DNA of 64,000 bases. Origin: Trichuris trichiura (taxonomy: Eukaryota; Nematoda; Enoplea; Trichinellida; Trichuridae). Each line of letters starts with the position of its first letter. Positions within the stretch are counted from its first letter, which is position 1. The DNA lies in NCBI GenBank assembly GCA_037903355.1, contig JBAJFE010000026.1, forward strand, positions 5,394,001 through 5,458,000, given 5' to 3'. A program made the position numbers and the translations under genes. Below, in pieces: positions 11,563-23,216 of the stretch. The notes under the pieces were generated by a model, which did not search any database, was not told the DNA's origin, and saw only the letters and a program-made list of their open reading frames with translations.

Positions 11563-14500
11563 AGGAAGCGGCATGTTGTAGGATCGGACGACAGTCCAGA
11601 GCGATATGGAACTTCAACAGACGGCGATGAATCAGAGAAAGATACCATCATGGCTTGCACAGTAGATGTGATGAAACAAGGTAAGCGCACACGTCGTTTT
11701 GTTTTGGGTGAAGGACGCTTTTATTCCTGAAATCACGGTAAATTCGTTTAGTCATTACGTCGGCCAGGCTGAGCAGAAAAGTCACGCCGTTTCTCTTTGT
11801 TCACATTTATGTTAACCAAGAGTTACCTTTATTGGTCAAATCAGAAATTGGTGCAAAGAATGTAATCCTGCTGCAAAACTGCCAAAACGAATTTTTCGTC
11901 TTATTTTTTTCCTCGTGGGTTTGATCAACCATGAGTGCCTGCAAAGCGTGAGGAATGTAATAACCTTCTGAGAAGGGGAGTTGGACGGATGAATAAGGTA
12001 CAAACTGTCTCAGTTTGTTGCGCGCCTTCCAGGAAGTGTAGGGCTGAGTATTGTGTAGCAAAATGATCTTCCATTGTCGCTGATTCAAAGTTAATCTCAT
12101 TTTGAGAGCCGCTTGAAAGCTACCGCCAATTCACCGTGGTAGATGTGTGCCACAACTGTTTCGGTATCATTCAAAAAATAGATCTTATCGGTCATGCGTC
12201 TCGTCAAGAAATTCAAGTTCCTTTATGGCAAGCATGGGCTATACGGTTCTGCCCTTATTGACCAGCACTATGGTCATCCCTTTGGGTCGTTACGTAAGCC
12301 TAGGATAAAGTATATGCCTTATGTTTAGGCTTAGGCTTAGGTTAGGACACAACAAGATAGAGCGCGCGACTGAGATGATTCCAAAACACTTCTGGTGGGT
12401 GACACCCTGGCTGCAACATTGAAAGGAGAGCATAACTTTTGGATGAAGTTCCGATTTCAGGGAGCTTTAGCGACGGCAATTCTTATCCGCCCGAACGGCG
12501 TTTTGCTTCAGGTAGTCATGCACCTATCACTTTTTGCCGTAAGTAAAGATTGCAGTTCCGCCGATGGCGGGCAGATTCCTGCCTGTACTTAACCCAGGTT
12601 ACCTTTCGCAACGTCTGTGCACGAGCAATAAACGACTATAACTTTAGCCTTGTCGGTAAAATTGCTCTCCGACTGTTTTCCTATACATTCCTGCTTCTTC
12701 AAGTAGTGTTTCATGTCGTTAGCTGGCTGCACTTCCACTGTGCTTTTAACGCTAGAAGCACTGGCACAGTCGTCCTACCTAGAAGGATAGGTCGTTGTCA
12801 ACTGACAGCAAGCTGCTTAAACACTTTTTCTAAAGTGATATAATTTGCATATTCTTATTCTTGGTTAACGAAGAATTATTCAACGCATTACAACTGTATT
12901 GTTGGTCCACATTACTTCGTTTGGTAGCAAATTGGCTAAACGCAATGAATATACGCTTCCATTACTTTGGCAATTTTACAGTGCCTGTGCAATAGGCACG
13001 TAATTATTTTACGCATCGCCATCCTCGCATTTTGCTCCTGAAACGTGGACCCTTTGAAATGTTGGCATACGTCTGAAACTTACCGCATGTGTTCTATTTA
13101 CTACAGATTTTGATTGGGCAATGTTTGCTGCCCCGAAAATTCTTCGAAGCATGTTCAATGCAGACTGCCTCATCTAGCCGCGTTTAAAGCGCCTGCCATC
13201 TCATCTGCAACTCTGTGTGTACGCTTCGAGAAATGGTGGTTATTATTTGATAAGTAGTACGAGCATTTACCGAGCCCATTTTGGCTAAAAATACGCGCGG
13301 GATATCTCCAGCTCATAGCTTTCCCACTGCGTATGCTTTAAAAAGAGGCGGACTCAGATTGCGTTATTAAACATTGATATGCATAAAACAGAGAATTAGC
13401 CTTAATTTTTTCTTCTTTTTCTCACTAGGAAATGGGTGTGGCATCGCCTTCTTTGTACAGAACTGTTCTATACTATAATCTTCAAAATTCTTTACAAAGG
13501 TACTACATCTTCTTTTTTGCCCTTGTTGACGATGCCTAAAATTTGTACAGGAGTTTAGCAAATGATCGTGAAGGTGCAAGAGGACCAGTTCAACTGGGTA
13601 TTCTTCTAGCTAGTCTTGACTTTTGCTCCTTGGGTTAAAAGACGTTCGATTGCGTACTTGGCCTCCGCATGCACGGAAAGACAGAATTTTATTTCGAATT
13701 CATCTATCTATATATTGCATAAATGCAGACGTATACTTTGAACAAAATAATTTTCAGCAGGATAGTTCAGCGCCCACGTAAGTGGTGTCATCCATGTAGC
13801 ATTTGGCATATTTCCAACAAGTGTAGAATTCTGACGAACGTCAACATGTCTATCGGATTCACTGACAAGCCGGCGCCTTCAGAATGCCATTCAAAATTCG
13901 GAACAAACTTTTGTTAGTGTTCTCCAACACTTAGACATCATAGTGCTGCAATTGCTCGAAACAGTTGAGGACTATTTATTATAGCCAGCACACATATCTG
14001 AAGACGTTAAAATGTAAACAAACGCAGCTCTGACGGATGAAAGGTACATGAGTGAATAGAGTGTCAGTTGGCGGCAAAATGTCTTACCAAGTCGGGCGAG
14101 CCACGCCAGGAAGAAGTAGAATATGGAAACAAATGTCGAACGAGAAATTAGGTACACAGAGAATTATTAAAAGTAACGTAGCTGGAAAAGCCAAGCTTCA
14201 AAGCGAACGTCATTCAAAACAGTCAACTGACGGTGGGCAGTGACTGCAATCTTGAAAGTTGATGCTTTAGTACTGGGCTCTGAAGGTTCTGTTTTTTTCG
14301 TGAAACTGCTTCATCCTGTGCTTGTCAGTAATCATGAAAGGTGCGCGTCGCCACGCTCCACTAACTCCATTTTAGTACTCAGAAAGCAGAAGTGCGCGAG
14401 ATGGTCATTCCTGCTTATTGTTTTCTACAGTTGTCCAGAAGAAAAGCAAAGCTAAAACATTAAAAATAGGCGCTAAATAGTGTAAGTATTGTGTTTCAAG

Positions 14501-16739
14501 AGCAAGTGACTCGTGGGAAAGAAAATGTCATGATACTAATTGCAGTGAGACAAATCTTACCTTTCTTAACTGGACCGACATAATACACTGAACGGCTTTG
14601 CGGTGATTTCAGGTTCGGAAACGTGTTCGCCGCTTACAAGGGCTCTTATAAGGGGCTACGTTGAGATGTTTTGATACATTGCAGATCGCCTGTTGCCCGG
14701 TGGAAACATCAGAAAGATGTTCGACTGCACATTGCGATCGAAGCAACTAAGCGGCTCGGTTGAACAGCAGAACAAAGTGAGGAATAGATTGATAGGCAGA
14801 ACCTATGTGAGCAAACTTTAGAATGGAGGCATTCTGTCGCTGACAGAGGAAGAAAATCGGATGTGCGAAAAGGAGGGTATTAAAATGCCATTAAAGTTTC
14901 CTCTTTCAAAGGTAATACGAAATTTAATTAAATTTTTGTCATTTTGTGGTTGAGCAGGCCGAAGAGCGAATCGTTAAGCGAATAAGAAGGAAAATTAGAA
15001 ACAAGCGATCGGCGCAGGAAAGTCGCAAACGGAAGCAAGCGTATGTGGAAGCTCTAGAGAAGAAGGTGAAATGTTGTGCTCTTGAGACGCAAACTTGGCA
15101 GAACCGCGTCAAAAGTGTGCTTTCCAGAAACAAGTTGTAACATCCTTTATTTTAACCCTCTTTTGAAGTTCTGTTAATTGCAGAGAGCTGGAGCAGGAGG
15201 TCGCCAGGATGAAAATGTTGCTAGAGGAGAATGAAAAAAACCAAACAAACTCTACATCATACGTGACGGTTAGTGCCGCGCAGCAAAACACCGTATGTTA
15301 ATCTGCTGCTCTTTAGGTATTCATTCTTTCGGTGGCAATGATATTTTCACATACGCAGGCAGCAAGCAATCAATCTGCTAGTGCCATTGTCAGTTCAGAC
15401 CTAGTTGGTGCTGAAATGCATGAAAAGCAGCCAAACGACCAATGCTCATTTAGTTTGTTTGGTAGGCATTGAATATTTTAGACTGTAGTACTTGTTGATT
15501 CGCTATTTCTATTTCACTTTTGAATAAGCGTATCTTTCGTTTCGTTTCTTATCTACTTTACCGTTGTTTGTACTGCAGCCTTGCGTATGCCCCAGATTTA
15601 TTCTTAGCGTTTAAATAGCTTTAAACCTCTGTGAGACTGAAGTCAACCTACTGAAAATATTGTTCTCTGCGCGTTCAAGTCCTGTAAACTCCAGAAAGTG
15701 TTCTTTAGGGTGTCTTCGAAAGGGTAGTGCAGTTTGAGAAAATGCATGATAGGAATGGAACGATAAGTAGTGCCTACTTGGCGCACGGATATGACAACCT
15801 ATAGATTGTTGGTTCACCTAGCAAATGGTTGTTTGCTTTTTCTCTGTTTTTTATATACTCTGTACGCTACAAAAGTATAACCAGTTATAAATACAAAACT
15901 GCATGCGTGCTCACATGTGAACGCCAAAAACAAAAAGTTTGTATGATTAAGGCCAATCATTAGCATGAACGCGTTGCACGTAGAGACATATTCAAGGTAA
16001 TCTTTGTGTTACGTTGAAATATCTCTCTGAAGTAGGAATTTTAGTGTCGAGTTGAAGATATTCTTTCATTTTTGTGCACCGGCTTGGCGCTCCTGAGTGA
16101 TGCAACAGAGCCAGTCTGGTTGAGAAGAAGGAAATCTCGAGAGGTTATTTTACCTAATCGACGAATTGTACACTTTAATACCGCTTGTCTCTTTATGTTG
16201 CAATGTTTTCATTCATGTTGTTTTCTCTATTTGAGCATTTGGGAGCAGGCCGTCAATCAGTTGCAAAAACATTGTTTTCAGTAACATTCCTGTTTTCCAG
16301 GAAAATGTGTTGCTTTTAAAATGAACCTGGTACTTGTACTGTGCGTTGAGTTCTTTTGACTCTTCTTCCTCGTTGTTCCCGCAAAAGCCTACGACCATTG
16401 CAGATCCAATTCCGTGTGAGCGATCGACAAGCGGCGCTCTGGAGGATAGCTTTGCCAGCAGTATATTCCAACTTGGCGGTTCCTTGTTGTCTGATGGAAC
16501 AAATGGGCAATCGACACCAACTACCGACTTTCCTGACTTTCCCGGACAGAGTTTTAGCAGCGATGCTTCTCTCTTCTCGTTGAGTAGTGGTGAACTGAAC
16601 TACGGTCGCGATAGTTTCTCTGAAGAATCCAAATTCAACTGTTCTGAATTTTCTTTTAATTCGGATATGATGCCTGATCTTGGGTTCTCTAGCGGAGTCA
16701 GCAGCAACTTGGGAAGCGATTTGAGTAACAGCTGGTGTG
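11563..16739 (+). CDS. CREB3/OASIS-family bZIP transcription factor (partial)
   Basis: Phase-consistent exons: 11563-11680 (tentative 5' exon), 14685-14776, 14822-14911, 14958-15133, 15184-15268, 15359-15461 and 16404-16739. The hallmark is the block [19 protein letters not shown]...FPLSK joined to [20 protein letters not shown] and ESRKRKQ. This is the TEEE...P region plus basic region of CREB3-family factors, which control secretory-pathway and ER-stress genes. The leucine zipper runs through [20 protein letters not shown] and MLLEE. The last visible exon is Ser/Phe/Asp-rich, like an activation domain, and ends at a strong donor (G/GTAAGT, 16739-16745). Without splicing there the frame stops at 16822. 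CREB3 proteins usually have a membrane segment just after the zipper, and none is visible. The 3-kb gap before 14685 may hold further exons. The basic region argues against XBP1. Confidence 0.8.
12325..12346 (+). repeat. short interstitial telomeric repeat (TTAGGC)
   Basis: Two perfect tandem copies of TTAGGC (12325-12336) followed by TTAGG TTAGG. TTAGGC is the nematode telomere unit. The neighbouring sequence at 12298 also contains GCCTAGG. A GCCTATGCCTAAGCCC cluster near 7470-7490 may be a second, weaker trace in the opposite orientation. This is too short to be a telomere; it could come from break repair. Confidence 0.5.
12350..14680. other. intron of the bZIP gene or intergenic sequence
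   Basis: No confident coding exon. One frame at 14052-14243 is basic and polar and could be an additional exon, but it has no conserved motif and no clear splice sites. Its position between the tentative first exon and the bZIP exons makes it likely to be intronic. Confidence 0.25.
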
Positions 16740-17859
16740 GTAAGTCGGTGTTCAACGTTGAGGTCAAATTTTGCCAACGGATTGGCCGTTTCAGGAGGGG
16801 TTTCATCCGCATTCTTCGATGACTGGCTACATTGAAGAACATAGCCGACGCTGTTGCGAATGTGAGGAAATAAAGAATGGATAGGAAATGAGGTCGTAAA
16901 CCATTGAAAAGAAAAGCCTGCTGCTCAGAAGCGCTGCGTATATGCGAATAACAGCATTGCATGTGCGTTTAGCCGCGAGTTTTTTCACGCTAACTTTATC
17001 TGCCGTTTACTCTTCGGTGCCGGGGTATAATAACTAACAGGACAATTTGTACCTCGAAAATCAATATGCTCACGCAACAATATCCATTCATGAAGCGTAA
17101 CTGACGATGCAACTCTTTAAAGTGTTTTGCCCTATTTCAGGAATATATAAGATAGGCTCTACTTAATTATCGAGTGAATTGTTAGGGTAGTAGCAAAGCG
17201 TATCGCTGTAATTGCTCATCTAGCTAAACTTCGTTATATCTTTTCCTAAATTATCAACATGCTTAAAGCAAAACTCAACATTAAAATATGTGGACAATAT
17301 GCGCTACTTTTTCCTTTGAATGTACAGAATCATGAGAAGGTCATTCTTTATTAGGCGAAATGGGTGGGTGAGTGGGTGGATTACACATTTGCCCCTTGTC
17401 TTCATACATGTGATAGAGTTGCACTAATGTGTTAATATTAAAATTAAACGAACCGTTTTAAGATTGAAAATGTAACTATTCCGTATGGGCATTTACGGAT
17501 TGAACGGAAAAGCGTCCAACATATCACGTGGACATCAACCCACACTAGATCCGCGAGAAGCTATGGAGCAGGCTATCCAAACTCCAGCGGTAGCACAGCA
17601 CACAGCGCAGTGCACGGGTCAACTGCTTGCGAAAGTGCTGTGTAAAAAAAAGCACTTTATGATTAGAAAGATAAGGAAGCAATTTTTATAAAATTCAATT
17701 CTAACATTAACAGGAACAGTGGCATTGCAGTAAGCGACTCCTGGACTACCATCATCAGGGCTGCAAACTGCTGCCCCCGACACGAATCGCCTGCACAGGG
17801 CCAATAGTAATGCTCGACGGTGTCTTCGGAAATTCCACGGTCCCACTGTCCTCTAATTG

Positions 17860-18045
17860 TTTTTTCTCTCCCATTTTTCTTTTCTTTTCAACCTCCTTTT
17901 CTTTTTTTTCTTTTTCCGCCTCCCTGTTTACCCTTTCCTTTCTTTCTATCCTTTCTCACTTTTCTAGTGGAAAACCCCACCCCATACCCCTTTGCTTTCT
18001 GTTACTCTTCACTTTCCCACCAACCCCCTTTTTTTAATTTTGTAA
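17860..18045 (+). repeat. long polypyrimidine tract
   Basis: About 180 bp of almost pure C/T on the plus strand, with runs such as TTTTCTTTTCTTTTC and CTTTTTTTTC, then C-rich runs (CCCCACCCC). Open frames across it are a by-product of composition. It lies just 5' of a hammerhead-like motif (18135), so it may be part of a degraded retroelement. Confidence 0.6.
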
Positions 18046-18134
18046 CCGGTTTAAAACCCCCATGACTCCCGCGTTTTAAAGCACTTAATTCCGACTAGTG
18101 CAATGCCAGGATTCGCTCTGCCATGTTTCACGTG

Positions 18135-18163
18135 CTGAAGACGGGAACCGGCATTTCCCGAAA
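18135..18163 (+). ncRNA. hammerhead-ribozyme-like core
   Basis: CTGAAGA, then C plus GGGAA...TTCCC (5-bp helix II, short loop), then GAAA. The bases before the core (GTG) can pair with CGC after the cleavage-site region (G-C, U-G wobble, G-C) as a 3-bp helix I. The four bases in the helix III position are ATCT, imperfectly self-complementary. This matches the short helix III hammerheads known from Penelope-like elements. No PLE protein is recognised nearby. Confidence 0.45.
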
Positions 18164-18797
18164 TCTTCGCCAAATTATTTAACGGGTAGCTTTCCGTCCA
18201 TTATTATGTTATTTAACGTTTCGTTTCATAATTGTCTGCAGAAGAAGAAGAAGAACGAGTGCAAAAATGTTTTTGTTTATCGTTGTGGAGCCGTCATGAC
18301 GAACCGTGTCCCACCATTATCGACATGCTTTGGTGATCTCGGAAAAACTCGTCCTAAAAGCTTCGCAGGAAAAAGTGAAAGGATAAATGTATACAGGCTA
18401 TTCTTCCATGCGCAGTTCACGGTTATAGTTACATGTTCTTTTCGTTGTACTATACCTGCAAGGTATTACGGAGTATAAGTCTTATAGTATCTAATCGTCG
18501 GCTTGGTTACTAAACGTGATTCTGCGTGGTCATTAACGCAGTGGCTTCGTGTCTGAGCAACGCTGTTGACGAAGAATTCCGAGTAGTGGGCAGCGGTGGA
18601 TCAGGAGTGACAATGTAGCTCAGGGTCGCGAGCGCCCCCGCTCCCTGAGGGAATTTGAGGCTTTTGCGCACACTATTCTGATTGGTCAATTTCGACTGTT
18701 AATTTTTAACAAAGCCTGCTTCGTTTGCACATGCGTGCATTTAAATTATCTCTAATGAGACGGTTAAAACTCCTTCTCCATGGAAAAGCGCGCAGTT

Positions 18798-20464
18798 TTA
18801 TTCTGTAATGATGTTATTGCTACCGGTAGCGAATTTACCATATTTGCGCCCATGAATCTGGAGCGCAAACGATTTTGAGCTGGTAGCGTTTGAGAATGGC
18901 AGCTTGCGGCAGTAGGTCGTCCCGGAGACGAATGCGTATTTCAAAGCGAAAAACTCATCGTTGCTTATATAATGCCTACAGAACTCATGCAACTGGAGTT
19001 TGTTGTATCTATCTTTGAGCTCATCGGTGCTTTTGCTGCTGAATGAGCCCCTGATACAGGTTATCAGGCACGTCAGCTGGTTCTGCATTGAATCGACAAG
19101 CAAAAATGCGTACCTGCGTCTGTCTGCTTTTCACATCGTTGAATCTTTCATTAAACATCACAAGTAGTTTTGCACATTCATCGTCATGCTCCAAAGTTCC
19201 TTGAGCATAAGGGAGTGCACCGTGTTATCTTATCCGAGTTGCAGTTTCCAGAGGTTTAATTTAGCAACAAATGATTTCTCGTTTAAAATCAGGGAACTGA
19301 GAAGCTAATTGGAACCTTGCAGCTTGGCATTCAGCCCGGACAGGTACTTGATGTCTACCACGAAAGACAGAATATCACATATCCGCCTGGTATCACGAAG
19401 TTTTCTGTCAGGTTTCTCTTTATCTCCATGAACTGCTTGACTTCAACGCGCAGTTCGTAATAACACCTTAAGCATGTTTCCATAAATCAACCAGCGAACA
19501 TTTCAGTGTTAAACTAGCATACTCGGAGCAAAGTTCGTTGAAAGAATTCTTAAAAAGGCAGTTGTTGAACCCTTCGCTTTTAATAAGGTTTATGCGCGAC
19601 ATAACTATCGACACCACGTTGTTAAACCGCAGCAACTGTGCACAGACTCTGCTGTTGTATGACACACTGGCTTGCAGCTAAATCGTTAGTTCAATTCCTG
19701 CTTAACCACCGCAACTAGCCCTTTTTGAGAGCCAACCATAGCTGCATCCTTATCCACAGCAAGTCCACTAAATTTTCAAACTTTAGTCCGAATCTTTTCA
19801 TTGATGAAAAATGAGTTTCTCAGATATCTTCACCTTTTGTAGTACTGTGCATGGATTATTCCAGTGGTAGCAGTTCTCTCGCATCTCAAACTCTGCAGTT
19901 ATCCCCCGAAATGAAATGGCCCATTGGGCTGTGTTCTTTATATCCATCGTCTTACCACAAACCAGGGAAAATATTCGAAATTTCCTATGATTACTAAGTC
20001 AATGATCTGTTTTGAGACAGTTCTTCGAGACAAGCCAACAATGGAACAATTTTGCATCATCCGGCGTTAATAGTTTTGAAGCTGCCACCTTAAACTCTTT
20101 CATGGACTTTCCCTGCGCATGGAGCCTTCGATTCATAGCGACCAGTTCGTTCATTACATAACCTGTATTTTAAGAACATTGTACCCGTTGCAATAAAGGC
20201 TAGTTAAAGCGACTTTTTTCGAAATCAAACCCTGTTGGAACGCCCTGGTTTTATCCAGACGCATTTGGCCTCGTAACTCATTCAGCTTTCCATATTTACA
20301 GCTGTAATGCCTTCGTAGATTGAAATTTTCTGTTACAGCTACCGTATCGCCACAGGCGAGGCATACGAGCTTGCCTTTAAGTTTTACAAAGAAAAGAAAT
20401 CGTTTGTTCACTTCTTTTCAAAAATTCGACAGTTTGTGTCAATTTTTTTCCTTGAACTAGCCAT
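18798..20464 (-). pseudogene. hAT-family transposase fossil (ZBED / GTF2IRD2-like)
   Basis: Read on the minus strand from ATG 20464, MASSRKKIDTNCRIFEKK is followed by a TGA where the family has Trp, then a frameshift. The BED-type zinc finger VCLACGDTVAVTENFNLRRH (about 20270-20370) is clear. Lower down, 19468-19665 contains FNNVVSIVMSRINLIKSEGF and, past another break, LRCYYELRVEVKQFMEI, both matching the middle of GTF2IRD2/ZBED-type hAT transposases. The segment 18798-19140 contains MFNERFNDV, which matches the C-terminal part before the dimerisation domain. There are many stops and frameshifts, so it is dead. A possible left end is CAGTGGCTTCGTG at 18540 with a Charlie-like GGGTCGCGAGC at 18624. 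The right end is not found. Confidence 0.65.
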
Positions 20465-21688
20465 TTTTAGTGTTGGATAAGCGTGAAATTTAGTTAGTGA
20501 TATGCGACAAGAACGTTGAGTTCTCATCATGACTTTATGGGATACTCCGAGCTAAAAGGCGAAATTTTAACATAACTATACAACCAAATCGCCAAAGAAT
20601 AGAGGCGCACAGAATGCCTGATAGGTACGGCTGACCGCGAAGAGTATAGGGTAGGCGACGATCTGACGTCGCACCGGTTATGCCGTCGGTTTGGTTTCGT
20701 TACCCTGATGATTCAGCCACCAATACTTTGCCGTGTTTCAGTTCGGTGATTTATTAGTTCCATCATTTTATAATAAACAGAAATAAAAATGTGATGTGCC
20801 AATACAAAATTCGAAACGTATCGCAGGGAAAGGAAAGCTAGAGGAAACATGGTGACAAGAAAACGAATTTGCCATCGAAAAATGTGGTCGGACTGCCGTT
20901 GGCCAAACATAATACGACTTGACTTTAGCCAGAAGCAGACTGCTCAGTGGAGCAGCCCTAAGTCGTACATCGAAATCGATTAGTTGGAGTCAAATCTTGC
21001 GCCGTATCGTGTGCGACGGATGAAATACGGTGCACTTGAATTATCCATGCTTTGGATAAAGCATGCGGTCTATAATCGACCATAGAGAAATCATCGAAAC
21101 TCGAAGCAGCAGCATTCCGATTATGCCCACGCATAAGCAATTGTTCGGCCATCCCAGCTGTTATCATTGACAGTTGCGACTATAAGCTGCATCCTGTGTT
21201 TAAGATAGCTACAGTATTTTCAGTCGAGACCAGTTCTAACAAACAGGCATTACTTTGCACGTAGTGCCTTAGAATACATTATGGTTTCAAGCTGAAAAAC
21301 TAAGTTGGCGGATGAAACGAACAGGTTGCCTGCCTTTGAGTACCTTTAGATCATTTTGGCTACCATACCACTGTTTATTTTTCTCAATCTTTCGAACTTG
21401 ATTATTTCGCTTCACTCATCGTAGAGTGTATTCTCATGATTTAGGCTAGTACAGCATTTCACTTATCTACGCGTTTTATTGAAACTTCTGAATTAGTTTT
21501 CCTACCGTTATTTTTTTGCATTCGCGCCGTCGTATATGAAAAGCAGTGTACTTACTACCTGTCATTTTATCAAAGGTTACAGTGCTTTCAGCAATACAAG
21601 TAAGAAGTATCTCACAATGTGAAAATACCGTCATTTAATTTCGTCCCCTTTGACGATTCCAAATTGTCCTTCATCTTTTTTTACAACC
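20465..21688. other. intergenic, no supported gene
   Basis: Presumed right flank of the hAT fossil and upstream region of TMEM170. Short frames on the minus strand (20713-20910, 20958-21167) have no recognisable protein. No TATA box or other promoter element is convincing. Confidence 0.3.
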
Positions 21689-22128
21689 ATGAACACATCC
21701 GAATATATAAGCTATTTGGATGTTCCCTCTTTGACACCAGAGGACCCGTTGGACACTCTGTCAGGTAAGCTTTTGTCTTCCTTAAGAAAGTCAGTTTCGC
21801 GTGTGGTTCAATTATTTTCCTTGTAGAAATTTGGTATCAGATTTTGTTCTGGGTGCTCGTCTCATCCGTGTTGGTACACAGTGTAGCTGCTAGCGTCGCG
21901 TTCTACATGCTTAAAAGTCACAAAACGATGCGCTGGTACGCATTGGCCATCATGCTGGTCGGTGTAGTGGGTCCACTAACATGGGGCAACATCACGAGCG
22001 TCTTGTTTGCTTGGATCTGTCTGAATAGCAGAGGCGTTATGCCAGGGCTTTACGCCTTTCTCGCGGGCATTGTGCAAACTGTTATTTGTACCATTGTTTC
22101 CTTCTGTCGAGTTTTCCCGAGCTTATAG
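21689..22128 (+). CDS. TMEM170: TMEM170 family membrane protein
   Basis: Two exons, 21689-21764 and 21827-22128, separated by a 62-bp GT-AG intron. They encode 125 residues, close to the family's usual 130-145. The protein starts MNTSEYISYLDVP and then follows human TMEM170A: EIWYQILFWVLVSS (family EMWYGVFLWALVSS), three predicted membrane helices, MLVGVVGPLTWGNITS (family LLMGIVGPITAGILTS), and a C-terminal QTVICTIVSFCRVFPSL. TMEM170A shapes ER and nuclear-envelope membranes in animal cells. The intron position, right before EIWY, and the acidic N-terminus are clean. AATAAA follows at 22257-22262, 130 bp after the stop. Its 3' end faces the 3' end of the ribonucleotide reductase gene. Confidence 0.9.
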
Positions 22129-22256
22129 GCTTCGCAGGTGGAGAACGCTACCTGTAAGGTACCTAATCATGACTGCCAGGTAGAATTTTAAGATTGGTGC
22201 TTTATTGAACCAAAATCGCCGCGTTCTTTCAATGAACAGCATCGCTTCTAGCTGAA

Positions 22257-22262
22257 AATAAA
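22257..22262 (+). terminator. polyadenylation signal of TMEM170
   Basis: AATAAA 129 bp downstream of the TMEM170 stop, the first canonical hexamer in that 3' UTR. Confidence 0.6.
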
Positions 22263-23216
22263 AGCTTGGCGAACGAACTGATGCACAGCTAGCGACAATG
22301 GTTTAAGAAGACTGTGGTTCGAAACATTTGGAGCAAATTTCTACAATGATCAATATTTAAGTATGACCGCGGATTCACCCTATTAAGGGTTGGGTATGTG
22401 TGCCAGATACGGCTTTGAATAGTTCAGTACCATCGTGGCAGGTCTCAGTAACGCGGGAAACGGACTAGAAAGGGCAATTCTTCAAAAATTATAGAAATAA
22501 CATTGGTTGCGCATTCATTAAACGAATTGTTGACTGGCAGTTTCAAGTTTTAATGCCTCTGTCGCGATTAAACCCGGAATTACGCAGTCTAATTAAATGT
22601 TATATGAAACAGTTTTTAAATAACACAGCGTTTAGATCAAAACATTACATAAAGGCTTTGATCCTTGTTTTGGTAATTCTGATGTTTAATACCGACCTAG
22701 ACCAATGTTGCGTTTATCAATCAACCATTTTTGACGTTGTTGAAGTAGGCCAACTTCGTCGCGTGTCCTTGAAAGCCCGCTTTAGTCATACAGCTCTAAG
22801 AAACAATAGGACAGCTTACATCCTTAAGAAATTTGAGTCGCCTATTTTGCGCAAGTGAATACTTTGCATAATTCCTAGTATTTTCTGGAATCCAAAACGC
22901 ATTTCAAAATCTGAATACAACCGTACCTGCTGCTGCGCCGCAATGGCAGAAACAAGGGTAACAGATAAAAATTTTTTAAACAGTGTAGCTGCAGCAAGGT
23001 ATATGCAGTCTCGCCACGGATGCAGAAATCAAACCCATATATCACCCGAATTCACACGTCATTGAAGCGTGACAGGGCATGGTTATACCTGTGTGTATGC
23101 CTGCCGGTAAAACAAGGGAATAGATTACTGAAACATGCACGTCCAGAATAAGATCAATATAAAGGTCGGACGGAAGAACAGTCAGGAAAAATAAAATAAT
23201 CATAAATGTCAATACT

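Noticed and set aside
14958..15268. XBP1 identity for the bZIP factor
   Set aside because: The basic region ([17 protein letters not shown]) and the TEEE...P block upstream are CREB3-type, and no XBP1-style unconventional intron was seen.
17810..18065. Phe/Ser/Leu-rich open frames in the pyrimidine tract
   Set aside because: Produced by C/T-only composition; several frames stay open at once.
22553..22858. 101-codon plus-strand frame between TMEM170 and the reductase
   Set aside because: No start context, domain or splicing support; probably chance in the intergenic 3' region.
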